Below are positions 17,985 to 26,070 of a stretch of DNA of 64,000 nt, piece after piece; the stretch's first letter is position 1; the number at the start of each line of letters is the position of its first letter. The position numbers and the translations under genes are program-made. The notes under the pieces are model-generated. The model made no database searches. It had not been told where the DNA came from and was given only the letters and a program-made list of their open reading frames with translations. Source of the stretch: Pseudomonas maioricensis (GTDB taxonomy: Bacteria; Pseudomonadota; Gammaproteobacteria; Pseudomonadales; Pseudomonadaceae); NCBI RefSeq assembly GCF_022790535.1, contig NZ_LOHG01000001.1, positions 351,402-415,401 of the forward strand. Reading direction: 5' to 3'.

Positions 17985-18518
17985 TTACTTGGCGGACCAG
18001 AAAATATAGTCGGCCTGGTATTTAACGATTTCTTTCGCGCCTTTGTTGCTCTCGGCACAGGCTTTGGCTGGCGCTACGCCGCCTTTGAGCGCGGTACGCT
18101 GAATGTAAGCAACGCCGGTCATCGCGCCCTTGCCGTCAGCCGGGTTGGCTTTGACCAACTGATACGGCAGGTTGCCTGCGCTGGACGGGGCCACGGCGAG
18201 CTGAGTACCGGTCACTTTCGAACCGTCTTTGGCTTCCCAGGTGGCTGGCGGGCCGTAGTAAGTGCCGACTTGCTTGCCGCTACGATCATTGAGCACAGCT
18301 TTAGGGCCCACGAATGCCCACTCCATGCCTTCGGCCGCGTTGGCTTTGGCGCGGCACTCGTAAGTGATCTCGCCGACACCGGTGGTTTCCATGCTGACTT
18401 TGAAGCCATCAGGAACCCGCACGGTTTCCGGCAGGTTGCTTTGAGCGAAGGCAGAGGGCGCGAGGCAAGTGAAAGCCATTGCAGCACCAGTCAGGCAGAG
18501 CAAGCGTTTTGCGTTCAT
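17985..18518 (-). CDS. DUF3455 domain-containing exported protein
   Basis: The 177-residue product begins with a signal peptide (MNAKRLLCLTGAAMAFTCLAPSAFAQ, cleavage after AFA near residue 25). The rest matches the DUF3455 pattern, with ITYECRA near 52, EWAFVGPKAVL near 67-77, GTYYGPPATWEAKDGSKVTG near 85-104 and a two-cysteine layout (YECRA and AKACAES). Function unknown; probably periplasmic. The ATG has GGAGATG upstream. It lies upstream of the ECF sigma gene on the same strand. Confidence 0.82.
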   Translation of the reverse strand: MNAKRLLCLTGAAMAFTCLAPSAFAQSNLPETVRVPDGFKVSMETTGVGEITYECRAKANAAEGMEWAFVGPKAVLNDRSGKQVGTYYGPPATWEAKDGSKVTGTQLAVAPSSAGNLPYQLVKANPADGKGAMTGVAYIQRTALKGGVAPAKACAESNKGAKEIVKYQADYIFWSAK

Positions 18519-18623
18519 GCAGACATCTCCAGTTTTGGGTTCATCGCTTAACAGCCAAACCGGCTGCTTATCTGTACTACCCGCCAGAAACCCATCTGGA
18601 TGCAGCGATTTGAAAATAAATAT

Positions 18624-19802
18624 TCAACCCTTGCTGATTCGACTGCGCAACAGGATGACGCCTGCGATTGCGGCAAGCCCCGAGCCCATCAATACGCCGA
18701 CTTTCACTTCGTCGATCAGGTGCGCAGAGCCGGGGAAAGCAAGGTTACCGATGAACAGACTCATGGTGAAACCGATGCCGCAGAGGATCGCCACGCCATA
18801 CAACTGCACCCAGTTGCTGCCTTCCGGCAACGAGGCCAGGCCGGAGCGGATAGCCAGTACTGCGGCGAGGAATACGCCGATCTGTTTGCCAAAGAACAAG
18901 CCCAGCGCGACACCCAGCGGCACAGGATCAATCAGGTTCTGCAGAGAGATTCCCGATAACGACACTCCAGCGTTGGCAAAACCGAACACCGGCACGATGG
19001 CGAACGCGACCCAGTAATGCAGCTTCTCTTCAAGGAACAGCAGCGGCGAGCGGGACTCTTCTTCAGGCTTGCCCAAGGGAATGCATAGCGCCAGGGCGAC
19101 ACCGGCCAACGTCGCGTGAACGCCCGATTGCAGGACGAAAAACCACAGTGCGGCGCCCAGTAACAAATACGGCAGCAGGCGACGCACGCGCAGGCGATTC
19201 ATCACAATCAATACCGCCAGCGTTGCGAAAGATGCCAACAGCATCGGCATGTTCAGGCCGGTGCTGTAGAAGAAGGCAATGATGGTGACTGCGCCCAGAT
19301 CGTCGAGAATCGCCAGCGCGGCGAGAAAGACTTTCAGCGAGGTCGGCACGCGTTTACCCAGCAGCGAGAGCACGCCCAGCGCGAAGGCAATGTCGGTAGC
19401 AGCGGGGATCGCCCAGCCGCTCATGGTTTCCTGGTTGCCCCAGTTGACTGCGATGTAGATCAGCGCAGGCACCAGCATGCCGCCGGCCGCTGCAAAGCCG
19501 GGCAGGGCGCGTTGACCCCAAGTGGCCAGGCCGCCCGCGAGGACTTCACGTTTGATTTCCAGGCCGACCATCAGGAAGAAGATCGCCATCAGGCCGTCGT
19601 TGATCCATAGCTCAACGGAAAGCCCCAGCCAGACGCTGTGCAGCGCCGCGAAATAGCCAGCGGACAGTCCCGAGTTGGCGACGATCAAAGCCGCCAGTGC
19701 GGCGCCCATCAACACGATGCCACCGGCTGATTCGGAGGCCAGGAAGCTGGCAAGAATGGCGATGGCTCTTGGGGTTTCTTTTTTGTTGTTATAGGCAGTC
19801 AT
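18624..19802 (-). CDS. nhaA: Na+/H+ antiporter NhaA
   Basis: Inner-membrane antiporter exchanging cytoplasmic Na+ for external H+. The 392-residue product has about 12 hydrophobic spans. The key aspartate pair sits in [17 protein letters not shown] near residues 160-176, and [14 protein letters not shown] and [17 protein letters not shown] are family signatures. I chose the ATG at 19802 (MTAYNNKKE); a longer in-frame start at 19928 would read through a REP element. It lies between hutD and hutU and has no known role in histidine use. Confidence 0.95.
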   Translation of the reverse strand: MTAYNNKKETPRAIAILASFLASESAGGIVLMGAALAALIVANSGLSAGYFAALHSVWLGLSVELWINDGLMAIFFLMVGLEIKREVLAGGLATWGQRALPGFAAAGGMLVPALIYIAVNWGNQETMSGWAIPAATDIAFALGVLSLLGKRVPTSLKVFLAALAILDDLGAVTIIAFFYSTGLNMPMLLASFATLAVLIVMNRLRVRRLLPYLLLGAALWFFVLQSGVHATLAGVALALCIPLGKPEEESRSPLLFLEEKLHYWVAFAIVPVFGFANAGVSLSGISLQNLIDPVPLGVALGLFFGKQIGVFLAAVLAIRSGLASLPEGSNWVQLYGVAILCGIGFTMSLFIGNLAFPGSAHLIDEVKVGVLMGSGLAAIAGVILLRSRISKG

Positions 19803-19846
19803 TGGCGGGCGTGAAGTCCTTGGTCTTTTTGATTCGTCCCAAATCC

Positions 19847-19951
19847 TGTAGGAGTGACCGGGGTGGCGCTCCATCTTGCTCGCGATTGGGTTATGCCAGT
19901 CACCATTGAATCGCCTGACATATTGCAATCGCGAGCAAGCTCACTCCTACA
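19847..19951. repeat. REP pair with variant left arm between nhaA and hutD
   Basis: Left arm TGTAGGAGTGA continues CCGGGGTGGCGCTCCATCTT before GCTCGCGAT. The same 16-bp block occurs in the element at 9511. The right arm is the standard GCGAGCAAGCTCACTCCTAC form. It marks the second border of the non-hut block. Confidence 0.85.
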
Positions 19952-19968
19952 GGGGAAAAGTGTAGCGT

Positions 19969-20562
19969 TCAGATTTTGGTCAGTTCAATCAAACAGCAGC
20001 GGCTGGCACGCGGCGCATACAGCACCACTTCCAGCAGCGCGCCGGATTCATTATTCAATTGCAGGCAGTCATGCTTTTCCAGCAATTGCGGTGGATGCTC
20101 GGCCATGTTCGCAGCCATCTGCTCTGCCGCGCTGAACAGCAGCAGGGTACACGCTGAACTGAACAGCCGCTGAGGTTTGAGCACGTCGACCCACTGCAGG
20201 CTGACGCGGTAACGGTCCGGCGAGTAGATCAGGTTGAAATCCCGAATCGCACCTTCGATCAATGTGCAGCTGACCTGGCTGTCGCCGCTGAATGCGAAGG
20301 GATCACCCGGCAACAGTGGCTCGGTCGTTTTGCCGTCGATATCCAGCGTCATGCCCACGCCTTGCAGCACGGTGATGATGCGCTGATAGCCGGAGAACAG
20401 GGAAAAGCCACCGGACTGCTCGATATCCGCAATCGACAGGCGCCAGCCAAAGCCTTCCAGGTCCTGACCTGCGTCGCGGGCAATTTCTTCGGTGCTGCCG
20501 CTGCCGTTTTTCCATGGCATGCGTGGATAGTTGGCGGCGCGCAAAACGGTCAGTTGGCTCAT
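19969..20562 (-). CDS. hutD: HutD family protein
   Basis: Small cytoplasmic protein of the cupin-like HutD family, 197 residues. Characteristic segments are PWKNGSGSTEEIA near residues 17-29, FGWRLSIADIEQSGGFSLFSGYQRIITVL near 38-66 and GAIRDFNLIYSPDR near 105-118. In P. fluorescens HutD is reported to set an upper limit on hut expression, possibly by binding urocanate or formylglutamate; its reaction is unknown. The ATG at 20562 overlaps the hutC stop by 4 bp (ATGA), so the two form a regulatory operon. Confidence 0.93.
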   Translation of the reverse strand: MSQLTVLRAANYPRMPWKNGSGSTEEIARDAGQDLEGFGWRLSIADIEQSGGFSLFSGYQRIITVLQGVGMTLDIDGKTTEPLLPGDPFAFSGDSQVSCTLIEGAIRDFNLIYSPDRYRVSLQWVDVLKPQRLFSSACTLLLFSAAEQMAANMAEHPPQLLEKHDCLQLNNESGALLEVVLYAPRASRCCLIELTKI

Positions 20563-21308
20563 TTGCTGAAACGTCCTTCCAGGCGATGACGGGAACCGGG
20601 GTGGATGAGGCGCGCAGCGGTGACTGGCTGTCGACCGGACCACGTGCGGCGGCGGATCAACAGGCAAGGCTCGCCAGCGCTGATTTGCAACAGTTTGCAT
20701 TCATCGGGCTCAGCCAGGATCGCCTCGACCACATGCTCACCTTCGGTCAGCGGCGCTACTTGTGAAAGATAGGCATACGGAGTTTGCACAGTGAAATCTT
20801 GGCTCAGGTAGTCCGGCGCGACCAGTGCATTGACGTAACGGTCTTCGATTTGTACCGGTAGATCGTTTTCCAGATGCACGATCAACGAGTGAAAGACCCG
20901 CTGGCCTTCGCGCATATCCAGCGCCAAAGCTCGTTCGGAGCCAGCAGCTTCTTCTTTCAGCAGGATGACCTTGCAGGTATGACGATGACCACGAGCCGCG
21001 ATTTCATCCGCGATGTTGTGGACTTCAAACAATGCCGACTGACTCTTGGGCTCGGCGACGAAAGTGCCGACGCCTTGCATGCGCACCAGCAGGCCTTCTG
21101 CAGTCATCTCACGCAGCGCGCGGTTGATGGTCATACGGCTGAAGCCCAGTTGGGTCACCAACTCGCTTTCCGACGGCACGCGGTGGTGCGGCGGCCAGTT
21201 ACCGCACTGAATCTGTTGAGCAATCATCTGCTTGACGCGGGCGTACAGCGGGGCCGGACTGTCGCCCATCTGGGCAGCCAATGGAGAAGTGGCGGGCGGA
21301 GTCGGCAC
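20559..21308 (-). CDS. hutC: Histidine utilisation repressor HutC
   Basis: GntR-family repressor of the HutC/UTRA branch; releases DNA when urocanate binds. The 249-residue product has the winged helix (VPSESELVTQLGFSRMTINRALREMTAEGLLVRMQGVGTFV, residues about 44-86) and a UTRA ligand domain (EIAARGHRHTCKVI to SGRQPVTAARLIHPGSRHRLEGRF). I chose the GTG at 21308, giving MPTPPATSP as in relatives and an AAGGA site 9 nt upstream; a TTG three codons earlier abuts that site, and an ATG at 21269 is internal. It is divergent from hutF across a shared operator. Confidence 0.93.
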   Translation of the reverse strand: MPTPPATSPLAAQMGDSPAPLYARVKQMIAQQIQCGNWPPHHRVPSESELVTQLGFSRMTINRALREMTAEGLLVRMQGVGTFVAEPKSQSALFEVHNIADEIAARGHRHTCKVILLKEEAAGSERALALDMREGQRVFHSLIVHLENDLPVQIEDRYVNALVAPDYLSQDFTVQTPYAYLSQVAPLTEGEHVVEAILAEPDECKLLQISAGEPCLLIRRRTWSGRQPVTAARLIHPGSRHRLEGRFSK

Positions 21309-21451
21309 TTGGGGCAATCCTTTTTCGAAGGTAATTCAGGTGCGGGTCGGCGCTGATCTTGCAGCGCCCGGATATTTATAACGTGTGTTCACGCTAACCA
21401 TTAACCTGTTCGGCGGCAAGCTTGCCGGAGTTTACCGAGCGTGCAAACGTC

Positions 21452-21467
21452 TGTATATGTATATACA
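21452..21467. promoter_or_regulatory. Candidate HutC operator between hutC and hutF
   Basis: TGTATATGTATATACA includes TGTATATACA (21458-21467), which fits TGTA-N2-TACA. It lies 27 bp before the hutF start and 144 bp before hutC, suited to repression of hutF and autoregulation of hutCD. Confidence 0.7.
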
Positions 21468-21493
21468 AATCACTTTCCACGGGATTCAGAGCC

Positions 21494-22858
21494 ATGTCCG
21501 CCTTCTTTGCCGAGCGTGCGTTGTTGCCCAGCGGCTGGGCCAATAATGTTCGCATTGAGGTCAGCGCCGCTGGCGTGATCACTCATATCGACACGGAGGC
21601 CGAGGCTTCAGGCGCTGAGTTGCTTAAAGGGCCGTTGCTGCCTGGCATGCCGAATCTGCATTCCCATGCTTTCCAGCGGGCAATGGCCGGACTGGCGGAG
21701 GTGGCGGGCAATCCGAATGACAGCTTCTGGACTTGGCGCGATTTGATGTACCGCCTGGTCGGACAGATCACTCCGCAGCAATTGGGCGTCATTGCCCGTC
21801 AGTTGTACATCGAAATGCTCAAGGGCGGTTTTACGTCGGTTGCCGAATTTCATTACGTCCATCAGGACACCACCGGCAAGCCATACGCGGACCCTGCAGA
21901 ACTGGCGCGGCAAATCAGTCAGGCGGCAAGCGCTGTCGGGATCGGCCTGACGCTGTTACCGGTGCTCTACAGCCACTCCGGTTTTGGCGGGCAAGCGCCC
22001 AACGAAGGTCAGCGGCGGTTTATCCACAGCACCGACAGCTACCTTGATCTGCAAGCCCGTCTGCAACCTGTATTGCGCGAGCAGCCCGCACAGCAACTGG
22101 GATTGTGTTTTCACTCACTGCGTGCGGTAACGCCAGAGCAGATCAGCGCTGTGCTGGCCGCTAGCGATCAGCAATGTCCGGTACATATCCACATCGCCGA
22201 ACAGCAAAAGGAAGTCGATGACTGCCTGAACTGGAGTGGCCGTCGGCCAGTGCAATGGCTGTGCGAAAACGCCCCGGTAGATGAGCGCTGGTGTCTGGTG
22301 CACGCCACCCATGTGCAGCCTGATGAAGTGGCTCTCATGGCGAAAAGCGGCGCAGTCGCCGGATTGTGCCTGACCACTGAGGCGAATCTGGGCGACGGGA
22401 TTTTTCCGGCCGTGGACTACATTGCTCAAGGCGGGCGCTGGGGGATTGGTTCTGACAGCCATGTGTCGTTGAGTGTGGTCGAGGAGTTGCGCTGGCTGGA
22501 GTACGGTCAGCGCTTGCGAGACCAGCGCCGCAACCGTCTGTATCGCAGTGATCAGCCGATGGTCGGCAGGACGCTGTTTGATGCAGCGTTGGCCGGTGGC
22601 GTTCAGGCATTGGGCCAGCCGGTTGGTCGACTGGAAGTGGGGCTTCGCGCCGACTGGCTGGTGCTGGATGGCAATGACCCCTACATCGCTACGGCATCGG
22701 GTGATGCGATTCTCAACCGGTGGTTGTTTGCGGGCAGTGATCGGCAGATTCGCGACGTGATGGTCAACGGTAAATGGGTCGTGCGCGAAGGGCATCACGC
22801 CGGGGAAGAGCAGAGCAATCGGGAGTTTGCGCAGGTGCTGCGGGACTTGCTGGGGTAG
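21494..22858 (+). CDS. hutF: Formimidoylglutamate deiminase HutF
   Basis: Zinc amidohydrolase converting N-formimino-L-glutamate to N-formylglutamate plus ammonia; HutG then removes the formyl group. The product has 454 residues. Metal motif MPNLHSHAFQRAMAG near residues 50-64, HIHIAEQQKEVDDC near 213-226, HATHV near 269 and GSDSHVS near 324 supply the expected ligands. The ATG at 21494 (MSAFFAERAL) fits the family; an in-frame ATG at 21422 would place the operator inside the gene. It is divergent from hutC. Confidence 0.96.
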   Translation: MSAFFAERALLPSGWANNVRIEVSAAGVITHIDTEAEASGAELLKGPLLPGMPNLHSHAFQRAMAGLAEVAGNPNDSFWTWRDLMYRLVGQITPQQLGVIARQLYIEMLKGGFTSVAEFHYVHQDTTGKPYADPAELARQISQAASAVGIGLTLLPVLYSHSGFGGQAPNEGQRRFIHSTDSYLDLQARLQPVLREQPAQQLGLCFHSLRAVTPEQISAVLAASDQQCPVHIHIAEQQKEVDDCLNWSGRRPVQWLCENAPVDERWCLVHATHVQPDEVALMAKSGAVAGLCLTTEANLGDGIFPAVDYIAQGGRWGIGSDSHVSLSVVEELRWLEYGQRLRDQRRNRLYRSDQPMVGRTLFDAALAGGVQALGQPVGRLEVGLRADWLVLDGNDPYIATASGDAILNRWLFAGSDRQIRDVMVNGKWVVREGHHAGEEQSNREFAQVLRDLLG

Positions 22859-22902
22859 CAATATCCAGCAAAACGCATTCCTTTGAATTGAAATGCATTC
22901 CC

Positions 22903-22980
22903 TGTAGGAGTTAACTTGTTGGCGAAGCGGCTTGAGCGGCGCGTCAGATATGAAGCCTCGCGAACAAGTTCACTCCTACA
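22903..22980. repeat. REP pair, degenerate (TGTAGGAGTTAACTTGTTGG)
   Basis: Left arm diverged to GTTAACTTGTTGGCGAAG; right arm CGCGAACAAGTTCACTCCTA. It lies between the convergent genes hutF and the lipocalin gene. Confidence 0.8.
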
Positions 22981-23009
22981 GGTCAGTTTGATTCATCACC
23001 GCGCGTGTC

Positions 23010-23579
23010 TTACTTGCCGATTTTTGAATCCTCAACCCGCCAGACCAGCTTGGTGGTGTCATAACCCTGTTGTTGAGCCTGGCTGAGCAAGTGCTCTTTC
23101 ACGTCCTTCGATATCGTCGGCGTGCGCGACAGTAGCCACAGGTATTTGCGATCCGGGTTGCCTACAACAGCAGTCTTGTAGCCGTCGCCGATGTAGAGCA
23201 CCCAGTAGTCACCTTTGGCGACGCCAGGGATCAAGCGGGAAAACCAGTTATCGAACTCCACCCACAACTTGTCGGTTTTACCCGGCACTTGCGGTGTGGC
23301 TGTACCTGTTGCTTCCTGCCATTCGCCTTCGATCGTCCGGCAGCGGTTGGTTACGCCAACGTTGCCATCGTCCTTGAGCGAGTAGTGAGCCTCGGATTGC
23401 GCGCAATTGCGCTGGAAGAACATCGGCAAACGAGCGATTTCATACCAAGTGCCCTGATATTGCTTGAGGTCAACAGCGCCTACGGTTCTGGGCTCAAGGT
23501 TTTCTGCGGAGTGCGCAAAACCGATTGCGAGAAAGCTGGCCATTACGACCAGACCAAAACGCACAAGTAATTTGATCAT
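23010..23579 (-). CDS. blc: Bacterial lipocalin (Blc-like)
   Basis: The 189-residue product has an N-terminal signal peptide (MIKLLVRFGLVVMASFLAIGFAHSAE). The lipocalin signature is YQGTWYEIARLPMFFQ near residues 41-56, followed by TNRCRT and the second motif YWVLYIGDGYKTAVVGNPDRKYLWLLSRTP near 122-151. E. coli Blc is an outer-membrane lipoprotein; here the signal ends AHSAE without a lipobox cysteine, so this protein is probably soluble in the periplasm. A possible role is lipid or lysophospholipid binding. A small lipoprotein gene lies directly upstream with a 3-bp gap, suggesting an operon. Confidence 0.92.
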   Translation of the reverse strand: MIKLLVRFGLVVMASFLAIGFAHSAENLEPRTVGAVDLKQYQGTWYEIARLPMFFQRNCAQSEAHYSLKDDGNVGVTNRCRTIEGEWQEATGTATPQVPGKTDKLWVEFDNWFSRLIPGVAKGDYWVLYIGDGYKTAVVGNPDRKYLWLLSRTPTISKDVKEHLLSQAQQQGYDTTKLVWRVEDSKIGK

Positions 23580-23582
23580 TTC

Positions 23583-23837
23583 TTATTTCAAACCTTGACC
23601 CGAGAAAAGTACAACCTTGTCAGCAGCGTACTGCACGCTGATAAAACTCTTTTGATCGCCCCACGTGCAACTGGACATGCCCAGCGCGCCGGAGCATTCA
23701 GTCGGGCTACCCAGCAATTGCTCAACTTCAGCCTTGGGCATACCAGCGGACAGCTTCGAGTAATTTTCCTGATTAACCTTGCTACATGCGGTCAGCAATA
23801 CGAGAAACGACAGCAACGCTAGAGAGCGCAGAGACAT
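23583..23837 (-). CDS. Small SmpA/OmlA-like lipoprotein (DUF3862-like)
   Basis: The 84-residue product begins MSLRSLALLSFLVLLTACSK, a lipoprotein signal with a lipobox cysteine at residue 18. The mature part NYSKLSAGMPKAEVEQLLGSPTEC is the BamE/SmpA-like GM..EVE.LLG.P pattern shared with DUF3862 proteins. It probably sits in the outer membrane or faces the periplasm; its function is unknown. I chose the ATG at 23837, since the upstream in-frame extension lacks a signal-peptide start. It is immediately upstream of the lipocalin gene. Confidence 0.82.
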   Translation of the reverse strand: MSLRSLALLSFLVLLTACSKVNQENYSKLSAGMPKAEVEQLLGSPTECSGALGMSSCTWGDQKSFISVQYAADKVVLFSGQGLK

Positions 23838-24031
23838 GGATGAAGCTCCTGAACGGAAAGGGTAACGCCGCAGCAAACGGTCGAGTGGGCACGGATGCTG
23901 GCGTAATACCGTGAGCTTAGAAGAGAAAATGGCGATCTGGTTCCGTTGAGGAATAAATCCAGTACATAGATCCCTTGTGGTAAACCCTCAGTGTCACTGT
24001 CACTGCGCTGGCCCGCAGCAAACGGTTGACC

Positions 24032-24119
24032 TGTAGGAGTGAGCTTGCTCGCGATGCGGTACATCCGTAAATGAATTATCGTCTGACTTGACGCTATCGC
24101 GAGCAAGCTCACTCCTACA
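24032..24119. repeat. REP pair (GTAGGAGTGAGCTTGCTCGC type)
   Basis: Perfect arms around a 38-bp spacer, between the lipoprotein gene start and the DUF924 gene 3' region. Confidence 0.9.
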
Positions 24120-24128
24120 GGGGCAACT

Positions 24129-24231
24129 TATTTGCTGGGCAGGAAGAAATTGGGCTTGGCGAATTCAGCTCCGTGGCTGACGTCTTTGCGCTGCTGGACG
24201 GTTGTGACAATATTTTCGAGCTTGTTGAGCC
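24129..24231 (-). pseudogene. Possible C-terminal remnant of an unidentified gene
   Basis: A frame open from inside the 3' end of the DUF924 gene encodes LNKLENIVTTVQQRKDVSHG followed by AEFAKPNFFLPSK and a stop. It has no start codon of its own and is not in frame with the DUF924 protein. It reads like a genuine protein tail, so it may be a relic of a deleted gene. I do not recognise the family. Confidence 0.25.
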
Positions 24232-24834
24232 TTAAAACCGTGACCCAGGCTGTTTCAGGAAATCGATTTCTTCGGGTGTTGAAACACGACCGAGGATTTC
24301 GTTGCGATGCGGAAAGCGGCCAAAGCGGGCGATCACCTTGTGGTGGCGTTTGGCATAGTCGAGGCTGCTGTTGAGATAGTCGCGATCTGTGGCAGGTAGC
24401 AGGGGGAGGAGTTCGGTGAAGCGAGCGACGGCTTCATTTTGCGCGTCGATGTTTTCGCAGTGTTCCAGCACCAGATAGATGAAGGTGCGTTGCAGCGGAT
24501 CAAGATGCTGATCGCGGCCGAGCTTCAGGCCGTGTGTCGCAAGTGCCTGCGCACGCAGGTCACCGGCATAGGCTTTGGGAGTGTCGCGATAAATCATTCG
24601 CGGCAGTTGGTCGAGCAGCAGTATCAGAGCCAGCCAACCAGCAGGGCTTTCAGCCCACTCTTTAAGCCCGCCTGCCAGGGCGGATTCGACCAGATCACCA
24701 AAACGCGTCTGCGCTTCGGTGTCCTGAGCGTTGTCCTTGCCAAACCACAACTTGCCCTTGGCTTTCGCCGCTTCGGAGGGCGACCCGGCAGAGCCGAACC
24801 ACCATTCCAGCAGCGGGAGCCAAGGGGCAGTCAT
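24232..24834 (-). CDS. DUF924 family protein
   Basis: The 200-residue product is a helical, TPR-like protein of the DUF924 family. Typical segments are VLLEWWFGS-like PLLEWWFGSAGSP at the N-terminus, LILLLDQLPRMIYRDTPKAYAGD near residues 68-90, FIYLVLEHCENIDAQ near 115-129 and a terminal RFPHRNEILGRVSTPEEIDFL near 173-193. The biochemical role is unknown. The ATG at 24834 lies 5 bp after the fbp stop, so it is probably co-transcribed with fbp. Confidence 0.88.
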   Translation of the reverse strand: MTAPWLPLLEWWFGSAGSPSEAAKAKGKLWFGKDNAQDTEAQTRFGDLVESALAGGLKEWAESPAGWLALILLLDQLPRMIYRDTPKAYAGDLRAQALATHGLKLGRDQHLDPLQRTFIYLVLEHCENIDAQNEAVARFTELLPLLPATDRDYLNSSLDYAKRHHKVIARFGRFPHRNEILGRVSTPEEIDFLKQPGSRF

Positions 24835-24839
24835 GAGAT

Positions 24840-25850
24840 TCAGGCCTTGTGGTACGAGGTTGCGCGCTCAACTTCTTCTTTCGAGCCCAGGAACACCGCA
24901 ACACGCTGGTGCAGGCCGTCCGGTTGAATGTCGAGGATGCGCTGATGACCGTCAGTAGACGCGCCGCCAGCTTGCTCAACCAGGAACGACATCGGGTTGG
25001 CTTCATACATCAGGCGCAGTTTGCCCGGCTTGGAAGGCTCACGGCTGTCACGTGGGTACATGAACAAACCGCCGCGGGTCAGGATGCGGTGCACGTCGCC
25101 AACCATCGCGGCAACCCAACGCATGTTGTAGTTCTTTTTCAGTGGGCCGTCTTCGCCCGCCAGCAATTCGTCAACGTAGCGTTGTACCGGCGCTTCCCAG
25201 TGACGCTGGTTGGACATGTTGATCGCGAATTCCTGAGTAGAAGTCGGGATCTTGATGTCTTCGTGGGTCAGTACGAAACTGCCCATTTCGCGGTCCAGCG
25301 TGAAGCCCTTGACGCCATCGCCCAACGTCAGTACCAGCATGGTTTGCGGGCCGTAGATCGCATAACCAGCGGCGACTTGCTGAGTACCTGGCTGCAGGAA
25401 GGCCTTTTCATTCAAAGGCTCGTTCTGGCTCAGGTATTCGTTCGGGCAACGCAGTACGGAGAAAATAGTGCCGACCGGGGCGTTGATGTCGATGTTCGAC
25501 GAGCCATCCAGCGGGTCGAAAACCAGCAGGTAGGCACCTTTAGGGTATTTGCCCGGGATCTGGTAAGCGTTGTCCATTTCCTCGGACGCCATGCCCGCCA
25601 GGTGACCGCCCCACTCGTTGGCTTCGAGCAGGATTTCGTTGGAGATCACGTCGAGCTTCTTCTGCACTTCGCCCTGAACGTTTTCAGTGCCCATGCTGCC
25701 GAGCACACCGCCCAGCGCGCCTTTGGAAACGGCGTGGCTGATTTCCTTGCACGCTCGCGCCACCACTTCGATCAGGAAGCGCAGATCGGCAGGAGTGTTG
25801 TTGCTGCGGGTCTGCTCAATCAAATAGCGACTCAGGGTAACGCGGGACAT
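24840..25850 (-). CDS. fbp: Class 1 fructose-1,6-bisphosphatase
   Basis: Gluconeogenic phosphatase converting fructose-1,6-bisphosphate to fructose-6-phosphate, cytoplasmic, Mg-dependent. The 336-residue product matches class 1 enzymes. The metal-binding signature [24 protein letters not shown] lies near residues 110-133, [19 protein letters not shown] near 172-190, and the C-terminal [23 protein letters not shown] near 270-292. A glycogen phosphorylase gene lies upstream on the same strand with about 220 bp between. Confidence 0.97.
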   Translation of the reverse strand: MSRVTLSRYLIEQTRSNNTPADLRFLIEVVARACKEISHAVSKGALGGVLGSMGTENVQGEVQKKLDVISNEILLEANEWGGHLAGMASEEMDNAYQIPGKYPKGAYLLVFDPLDGSSNIDINAPVGTIFSVLRCPNEYLSQNEPLNEKAFLQPGTQQVAAGYAIYGPQTMLVLTLGDGVKGFTLDREMGSFVLTHEDIKIPTSTQEFAINMSNQRHWEAPVQRYVDELLAGEDGPLKKNYNMRWVAAMVGDVHRILTRGGLFMYPRDSREPSKPGKLRLMYEANPMSFLVEQAGGASTDGHQRILDIQPDGLHQRVAVFLGSKEEVERATSYHKA

Positions 25851-26012
25851 GGATAGCTCCGAATAGGGGGAATAAAAAACCCGCGCAGTTTAGCGCGAGT
25901 CGAGACGTAATACTGCCCATAAGACTGGGTTATCACCCATTGAGTTCACGCGTGGGCAAAGCGTAGCCGGAAAATGCTGAAACGGTGGCTGAAACGAGGT
26001 GGTCGCAGAGTG

Positions 26013-26054
26013 AAGCCCGGCTCCCACATTGGCCGTATTGCCAAAGTGGGAGCA
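26013..26054. repeat. Partial REP remnant between glgP and fbp
   Basis: AAGCCCGGCTCCCACA and CAAAGTGGGAGCAG are truncated tips of two REP arms facing each other around a short spacer, without the GCCCGCGAT inner halves. Confidence 0.5.
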
Positions 26055-26070
26055 GTTTGCGCTTACTCCA

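Noticed and set aside
19803..19928. N-terminal extension of NhaA
   Set aside because: The longer in-frame start reads through a REP pair; the protein family begins close to the ATG at 19802.
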